Part shown: positions 58,620 through 64,000 of the stretch, one piece after another
Position numbering within the stretch: the stretch's first letter is position 1
How the letters are laid out: every line of letters begins with the position of its first letter
Assembly (NCBI GenBank): GCA_020726505.1
Contig: JAHLEZ010000016.1
Span: forward strand, 310,001-374,000
Length of the DNA: 64,000 nucleotides
Source: Leptodontidium sp. MPI-SDFR-AT-0119
Taxonomy: Eukaryota > Ascomycota > Leotiomycetes > Helotiales > Leptodontidiaceae
Direction: 5' to 3'
Position numbers and translations under genes: made by a program
Notes under the pieces: generated by a model
Told to the model about the DNA's origin: nothing
The model's database searches: none
The model's input: only the letters and a program-made list of their open reading frames with translations

Positions 58620-59480
58620 TCTTCAAATCTATGAAGGTTGGCAGTCTCAGAGGAATTCAGGGGGTTGGGATCCCCACGGGGAAATGTTGCGCACAGGCGG
58701 TTACAGTAAGGCGTCTGATAGGTCAACTTTCAGCTTTGGGAATTATCATCATCAACTGAACGAAACACTCGAGCTATTTTTTTTCCCCTCGAGTATCAAC
58801 TCTCTCGATATCCATCGTTTGAAGTGGAAGTTTTCTTTGTCCGGGCTTTGCAAGAATTTGTTGCTGTGGCAAGAGCCCTGTTAGATCCCTCGAAGCTTGG
58901 TAATCTCACTGCATCACCTGATTCCGAATTTTTTTTAATTCTTTAACTTTGCTCTTTCACGCATCCGAAACTTTGCACAAGGAGTTGTTCTCCTGGTTGC
59001 CTGACGAGTATTTACTCTGTCGCAGTCAAATTGCTCAGGAATTCGCGAGACTTAGAATGTGTTGACATTTCTGACAGATTGCAGAATGAGAATGAGCTGT
59101 TCCAAACACATGAGAAGAAAAGGTACTTGCATCTGCTGGTAGTACGAATATTAATCGTGTCATACGAAACGTTTCAGCACACTTGAGGATCAATGATCTT
59201 CGCCAAGTAGCTGCTCAGCTTCTCATCCACCCCTTTCTGTCCACCCTCACATGGCCATCAGAGCTAGTAGAAATTCGAGTAAAACCAGGAATTTATGAAA
59301 CCTCAACGACTTAGTTACCGTGAAATATGGGGCCACATATATAAATCATAAAGGTTGCAGAAATTTACATGTAATATTAGAGCTTGAAGAAGAACAGACT
59401 CACGAGATGTCATAGTTTTACGTGATGGGATGCTAATTCCGTTTTCCAAATCGTCTCACAATTCGAGGTTCTTCTGGAAC
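58620..59480. other. 3' flank of the oxidoreductase gene, no gene seen
   Basis: No family recognised in this 860-base gap. 59400-59480 is probably 3' untranslated sequence of the minus-strand oxidoreductase. Confidence 0.4.
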
Positions 59481-61266
59481 CTACAGTCCAAGATCTTTCT
59501 TCAACCCCGGCACGATCGTGCCAACATTGAAGTTCCAAATCAAACCACTGTTGTGTCCAGCAAACGCAGCACCAGCCCAGTAAGTGTTTCTCTTTCCCTG
59601 AGCAGCAAGAAGCTTCTTGTAGAAGCCATTCTTGATATCTTTCGTCGAGACACGTAAGCCGTAAGGCCCATGGTCCGAAGAAAAAACGAACTTTGTCGCT
59701 TCTGCGGATCCAGGAGGAACGCCTCCAACAGCGGCAAGTGTGGCCAAATTCGTGCGAATCAAGGCTTGACTGGATGCATCAGTGTAGTTCAGGTCGTTGT
59801 AACCGACTAAGGTGGTGAAATAGCCAGGTGCGACTGTTGCCTGGATGCCTGCTGGACCTGGAATGACGGGCTGGTTATAGGGAGTCTGGACGCCAACGTT
59901 GCGGAGGGTGTTGGTCAGATTTGGGACAGTGGCAACCCCAGCCCAGTATCCCATAGCGGAGAACTTGGAGAAGATATCTCTCTCGTCTCCTGAGATGTCG
60001 AACTTGCCAATGTTGCTCAGTGTCTGGGGGATGGCAACGAGGAGCTTCTTGGCGCGGATGAGCTTTGGTGGCTGGCCTGGTTGGTTGACAAGAATGACAA
60101 CTGGCTTTCCAGTCTTTGCTGTTCGTGTGACTGATAATATGGTCGAATCCAACAATATACTGTCTCCTAAGTCCTTCGCAGCAGCTTCATACAGGGTTCG
60201 TGTGTCGCCTGAAGCTGCAACGATGAATTTACCGAAGAGGCTTTGGAGCAGTCCGGGACCGAGTCCCTTGATACCGTACAATGCTGGTATAGTTGAGACA
60301 TCGCCCGTGTACCAATTGAAATTCGAAATGAGTGGGAGGAGGGCCTCGAATCTGTACTTCTTTGCAAGTTCCCCAAAAGGCAAGAGAAGCTCTGCCGGAA
60401 CTGGATCAGGGACGAGGAAGCCGGCATCGATCCAAGGGTACTTCGTCAGCACATTGATGGTATAGCTCTGAGCTGCAGCTGCGATGGCTTGGTTTTGCGC
60501 TTGGGTGACCGACGCGTTTTGTGCAGGAATGGGGAAGCCCAATGCGAAGTCATAGTTGAGGGCTGCAGGTGTCCCTGGCGCCACGTCTATTGACATGTCA
60601 GTACTGGCTCTTTCAGCGTCTTCTAAACTCCAAAATCCATCAGAATCTAGTCGCAAGACGCAGATCCCTTGACTTTGCTTCACAGTGCCTACAACATCAC
60701 CGACAAAAGGGGTCGATATACTGACCGGTGGTAGGGTTGGTGAATATAGTGCTAACATTGAGACGAGCAAAGTAGTCGGTGACAGCAGTATTATTCTCGA
60801 AGAGCACTACCCCGACATTGATAGGCGCGCTGTTGGGTGCGTAGAAAGTTTCAGCATCTGCTCATTCAAACATGTCAGTGTCTTGCAACAAATTAAGCAA
60901 TGATTAGACGTACGGCCACCAATCTGCTTCTTCTTCTCAATCACTGCGACTTTGGCGCCGGCGTCCTTGAGTTGAATTGCAGCATGGATTCCAGCGCTGC
61001 CACCACCAATGACGACAAGGTCGACATCAAGGACAACTTGATTTGATACCGGTGTTGATGCTGGCTTCATCGATGAACTGGAGGAAGAGATAATTGGAGG
61101 CGCTGGGCACTTCGGAGAAGTTAGCACTCCTCGATTGGAAGTTCCTTGGACACTGGGCGCTGGATGTACTTACCGAGCCACCTTCAGCTTCAGAAGTGGT
61201 TGGCTGTGCAGCAATGGAGCCGACCAAGAAGGCCAAAGCTGGCGATGTGAACTGGTTGAACCTCAT
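59481..61266 (-). CDS. Secreted FAD-dependent oxidoreductase (amine-oxidase-like)
   Basis: Exons 61266-61174, 61109-60914, 60857-60705 and 60646-59481 with introns of 64, 56 and 58 nt total 1608 nt, 535 residues. A signal peptide MRFNQFTSPALAFLVGSIAA is followed by a Ser-rich linker. The Rossmann FAD motif VVIGGGSAGIHAA (GGGSAG at residues 66-71) and IEKKKQIGGH across intron 2 come next. The long last exon ends YWAGAAFAGHNSGLIWNFN, a C-terminal flavin-contact motif. The overall plan matches fungal flavin oxidoreductases annotated as amine oxidase-like or beta-cyclopiazonate dehydrogenase-like; the substrate is unknown. The third intron has an atypical donor GTCGGT, chosen because it alone keeps phase. 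Extracellular or vacuolar action is inferred from the signal peptide. No stops; the gene looks functional. Confidence 0.88.
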
Positions 61267-61798
61267 ATCTGCAAAAAATGACAGATCCTAGGAATGGATG
61301 GATAAAAGAGTGACTGTTCCCGAGAAACAATAATTAGGGATGCAGAAGAAAACGGGGGGAAATACTCGGGTGGAATGTCTTTATACTTGATTGCAACCTA
61401 AACACCTCATTCCTTCCACTTATGATGTGGTCAAACTCAAAGTCGTCGGATAGGCGGTGCGTAAGATTGGGTCAATCTCTCAAAAACCTTGAGTCTGATC
61501 TAGTGTCAAGGACTCGGATGACCGGGATTGCACCACTTGATCTTTCTGGTTCGGATGGCGCTCGATACACGTCTTGACTACTTCCATATTACTCGTAAGT
61601 ATTATCTCCCGGTGATAGCGAATTGTCAGTCCGTCCAGTCCAAGTGCGAGTAGGCAGTTGACGGTTTCCGATGAAATGTCAACAAAAGAATTTAGAGGTT
61701 TTATACAATTAAGCGAAAACCTAATCCAGGAAGGACAACCCTGTTCTGTCATAAACTCCACCTACGGAATCTTGGAATTCCGAGGCTTTTGACTACTA
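61267..61798. other. Upstream region of the oxidoreductase gene
   Basis: Contains the presumed promoter of the minus-strand oxidoreductase. A 93-codon minus frame at 61480-61761 is open but has no recognisable features and is not called. Confidence 0.4.
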
Positions 61799-61881
61799 TC
61801 CCCCCCTCCCCCCCTAAACAAACGTTAAAGTTTACGCGGTAGGACCAGCCAACCAATTAACGTTTGTTCAGGGGCGGAGGA
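61799..61881 (+). mobile_element. MITE copy A, TA-flanked
   Basis: About 83 bp, C-rich start then CCCCTAAACAAACGTTAAAG, middle CGCGGTAGGACCAGCC, end TTAACGTTTGTTCAGGGG; flanked by TA (61797-61798, 61882-61883). It is nearly identical to the reverse complement of copy B at 61938, 56 bp away. Confidence 0.8.
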
Positions 61882-61937
61882 TACAATAGTAATACACAGT
61901 ATTAGATGCTAATTTAATTTAAAAACCTTCTCTACTA

Positions 61938-62020
61938 CCCCACCCCCCCACCCCCCTGAACAAACGTTAATTGGTTGGCTGGTCCTACCGCGTAAAGTTT
62001 AACGTTTGTCTAGGGGGGGA
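61938..62020 (-). mobile_element. MITE copy B, TA-flanked, inverted relative to copy A
   Basis: Reads as the reverse complement of copy A (CTGAACAAACGTTAATTGG ... TAACGTTTGTCTAGGGG) and is flanked by TA (61936-61937, 62021-62022). Together the two copies form an inverted repeat of about 80-bp arms around a 56-bp AT-rich spacer. Confidence 0.8.
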
Positions 62021-62460
62021 TAGTATGTTTGCCATGAAAAACCTAGAAATCTGATTCTATTTACTCATACTGGGCTGTGCACACTGAACGCAAGCGACGC
62101 GGCACTTGGGGCGGCAGTTCTTGCCCCTAAGAGCCTCGCAGGCCTCCCCTCAGCTTGGTGGGCATCTGGTCAAAGCTCAGCCCAGAGTCCATCTTCCTGA
62201 ATGTCAATGTTGCGGGGTTGAGAACCATGTTCAGTCGATGTCCTATCCTTCAAAGCATCCAGATATCTCGAAAGCACGATGCATATCAGCGGATCTAGGC
62301 TCACGGCGCTTCCCAGCAAATCAGGAGCGGGACCTCGTAAGCTGACAAGGGGTCCCATATTTCAACAGGCCCAGCGAATGGTACAAGTATTACGAGTGCC
62401 GACCTCAACATATCCCAATGTCCTTTTTGTCGGGAGCAATCCATGTCTACTCTATGCACG
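62021..62460. other. Unassigned sequence
   Basis: Open frames occur on both strands, but none matches a family. It could be decayed upstream sequence of the Zn(II)2Cys6 remnant. Confidence 0.35.
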
Positions 62461-62680
62461 ATGGAAAAGGACAAGCCCGAAGTTAAATAGAGCCGAAAGT
62501 CGGCTCCGCGTACAAAAACGGGTTGTCTGACTTGCAAGTAAGGAACTCTCTCCTGGTCCAATTTGGAAGACAGGCCAGGTCTGACTTCGTGTGGCTAGAC
62601 ATCGCAAGCTCAAATGCGATGAGCGGAAACTAACTTGCGCGAGATGCGAGACTTTGTATATTCGAACTATTACCCTCTTT
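62461..62680 (+). pseudogene. Zn(II)2Cys6 transcription factor, N-terminal remnant
   Basis: From an ATG at 62461 the frame reads MEKDKPEVK, a TAG, then SRKSAPRTKTGCLTCK. A 66-nt GT...AG intron (about 62539-62604) falls inside the zinc cluster, a common position in fungi, and the next exon gives HRKLKCDERKLTCARCE. That is C-x2-C-x6-C-x6-C-x2-C, but the sixth Cys is missing (LYIRT follows). No downstream regulatory domain is found. Such proteins bind CGG-type promoter sites; this one is truncated and interrupted. Confidence 0.68.
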
Positions 62681-62874
62681 TTCGATGAATTCGTAATAGC
62701 CTCTGGAACTCCTTCACAACCTCAAACTTGGCTGGACTTTGAGCAGGAATATAGCTAACCTTCATTCCCATCTTTTGACCAATCTTTTGACCCCCCTGGG
62801 AACTCTCAATATCCAGCTCTATTTCACTATAAACTACTAGAACTCCCTATATCCAGGCCTGCTAGTCATTCAAG

Positions 62875-63213
62875 ATGACGAGTAGTCCTAGACCAATGGA
62901 GTTGTCTGACCCGCCGGAGGCATTAAGTGACCCTTTTAGTTCCTTCCCCCTCTTAGACCCAACGATTGTCCTCGGAGATACGGAAGTAAAGGCGTCTAGC
63001 CCTGCCCTTCCCTATTCTAACGCTAAGAACCCAACCGCTATACAAAATACGGCTCCCCTTTCATTTAACCACCTTAATATACCCCTTTCTTTTGCGGATT
63101 TTTTTGGGTTTGGATTAGGGGTTCATATTGTACTAATTATACGCCGAGTACTAGTATACATATTAAAGGTAATCATGGCCGTTTATACCGCTAAGCCTGC
63201 TTTACTAATCTAA
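62875..63213 (+). CDS. Unrecognised ORF at the edge of a RIPed repeat
   Basis: A 112-codon frame begins MTSSPRPMELSDPPEALSD and continues with Pro/Ser-rich sequence, then NTAPLSFNHLNIPLSF and a hydrophobic end. Immediately downstream the sequence turns AT-rich and stop-filled. I suspect the 5' end of a transposon ORF whose remainder has been RIPed, but no motif identifies it. Confidence 0.3.
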   Translation: MTSSPRPMELSDPPEALSDPFSSFPLLDPTIVLGDTEVKASSPALPYSNAKNPTAIQNTAPLSFNHLNIPLSFADFFGFGLGVHIVLIIRRVLVYILKVIMAVYTAKPALLI

Positions 63214-64000
63214 GTTAATAAGACCCCTCAAATTGCACTAATACTTATTATTAATATTTTTAAGAGATTTTCGCGTTTCGTATTTGTTTAATACCGCAGT
63301 AGTATTAATATGTTTACTTGTAGTTTAATTACACGCGCTTATAAATAATCCTAATTATAATTCCGAAACGCATTCTTAAATTTATAAAGGGTACTTTGTA
63401 GTACTAAATCTATAGGAGATTTATTATAATAGTTTATAAGTTAGTTTAAGAAAGTTAAGCTCTTAATTAAAGCTAATAAAAGAAAGATTTATTATATACT
63501 AAAGTAAAATTTTTTACCAAGGTTTAAAACCCCGACTTAATAACTTATCTTTTTATTTAATAACGTTTTATTATAGCCCCTCTTATTACTTCTTAAGGTA
63601 ATAATTAATCTTATTTTTAAAAACGAAAAGTTATACTTTTTATACGATAGTGTATTTTTTGTAAGATTAATTGTCGTATAAAAGAGTATGAGAGGTTCAA
63701 GGGTTTAAAAGATTCTACAATCAAATGAGGTTTTTGGAAAGTATGTTAAGAAATTAATTAAATTAAGCGTTATCTTCTTAAAGGGAGGAGCTGAAGATTA
63801 GGTTTATATACCTAAAATACTTACGTAAGTATACACTAGACTAAGGAACTGCGCTAGTGCGCGACGCTAGTGCGCGACATTAATATTAAAGTATCTTAAT
63901 TTAAAAATTCTATTACGTTTTTTTCTAAAAAATATTATCCCGTTTACTTCTTTGCCTTAAGTTTTCTTATTGCTTGTATATTCTTTTTACTTTCTTAAAG
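63214..64000. mobile_element. RIP-degraded repeat, truncated by the window edge
   Basis: A strongly AT-rich stretch full of TTATTA, TAAG and ATTAA words with no open frame. GCTAGTGCGCGAC is repeated in tandem at about 63853-63880. The texture matches the RIPed elements elsewhere; the family is not identifiable. Confidence 0.5.

Noticed and set aside
61480..61761. 93-codon minus-strand frame upstream of the oxidoreductase
   Set aside because: No recognised motif; likely chance frame in promoter sequence.

Overview
This window looks like a transposon-rich, repeat-induced point mutation (RIP)-scarred stretch of a filamentous ascomycete (Pezizomycotina) chromosome. Short GT...AG introns of 42-87 nt with CTAAC/CTAAT-like branch sites split the intact genes. 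The gene families are fungal: a HET-domain protein, two SAT4/PTH11-like rhodopsin-domain membrane proteins, NLR-WD40 remnants, a LaeA-like methyltransferase and a Zn(II)2Cys6 remnant. The repeats carry dense C-to-T and G-to-A transitions at CpA/TpG sites. I cannot name the species.

Layout: 1-1040 is a RIP-degraded element. A five-exon HET gene (2626-5649, minus) looks intact and lies between imperfect inverted repeats at about 1045 and 6440. Next come a 5'-truncated RING-H2 gene (6673-7510, minus) abutting a decayed NLR/WD40 C-terminus (about 7580-8373, plus). A 3.6-kb Tc1/mariner element with TA target duplication and two convergent ORFs follows (9159-12742), then a DUF3435-like scrap, a methyltransferase pseudogene (13353-14542), an intact SRPBCC gene (16512-17085), a 5'-truncated Tad-like LINE tail (17742-18386) and a rhodopsin-domain gene (18532-19751). 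A second, more heavily mutated copy of the mariner element (20408-26319) contains two LTR insertions, one of which holds a further Tc1-type element.

From about 27.7 to 32.5 kb lies a RIPed Helitron on the minus strand. A ferric-reductase-like gene is broken at 32680/39966 by a 7.3-kb Gypsy element with matching LTRs and a CCAGG target duplication. A RIPed, truncated FlbA-type DEP/RGS gene (about 41.5-42.8 kb) abuts the 3' end of a little-mutated Copia element (42818-43522). Another rhodopsin-domain gene (43817-44877) is intact. At 46690-56869 a Mutator-like (MULE) element is split by a 7.56-kb Copia element (48371-55928; TATAG duplication). The right end holds a secreted FAD-dependent oxidoreductase gene (59481-61266), an inverted pair of ~83-bp MITEs, a broken Zn(II)2Cys6 start and more AT-rich repeat.

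The intact genes (HET, SRPBCC, two membrane proteins, FAD oxidoreductase) show no shared pathway. Their common feature is survival in a locus dominated by nested transposition and RIP. The set of HET, NLR, ferric reductase and DUF3435-like sequence recalls the cargo of giant Starship elements; that link is an inference. I saw no tRNA, rRNA or CRISPR array. All start sites, introns and element ends were read by eye.
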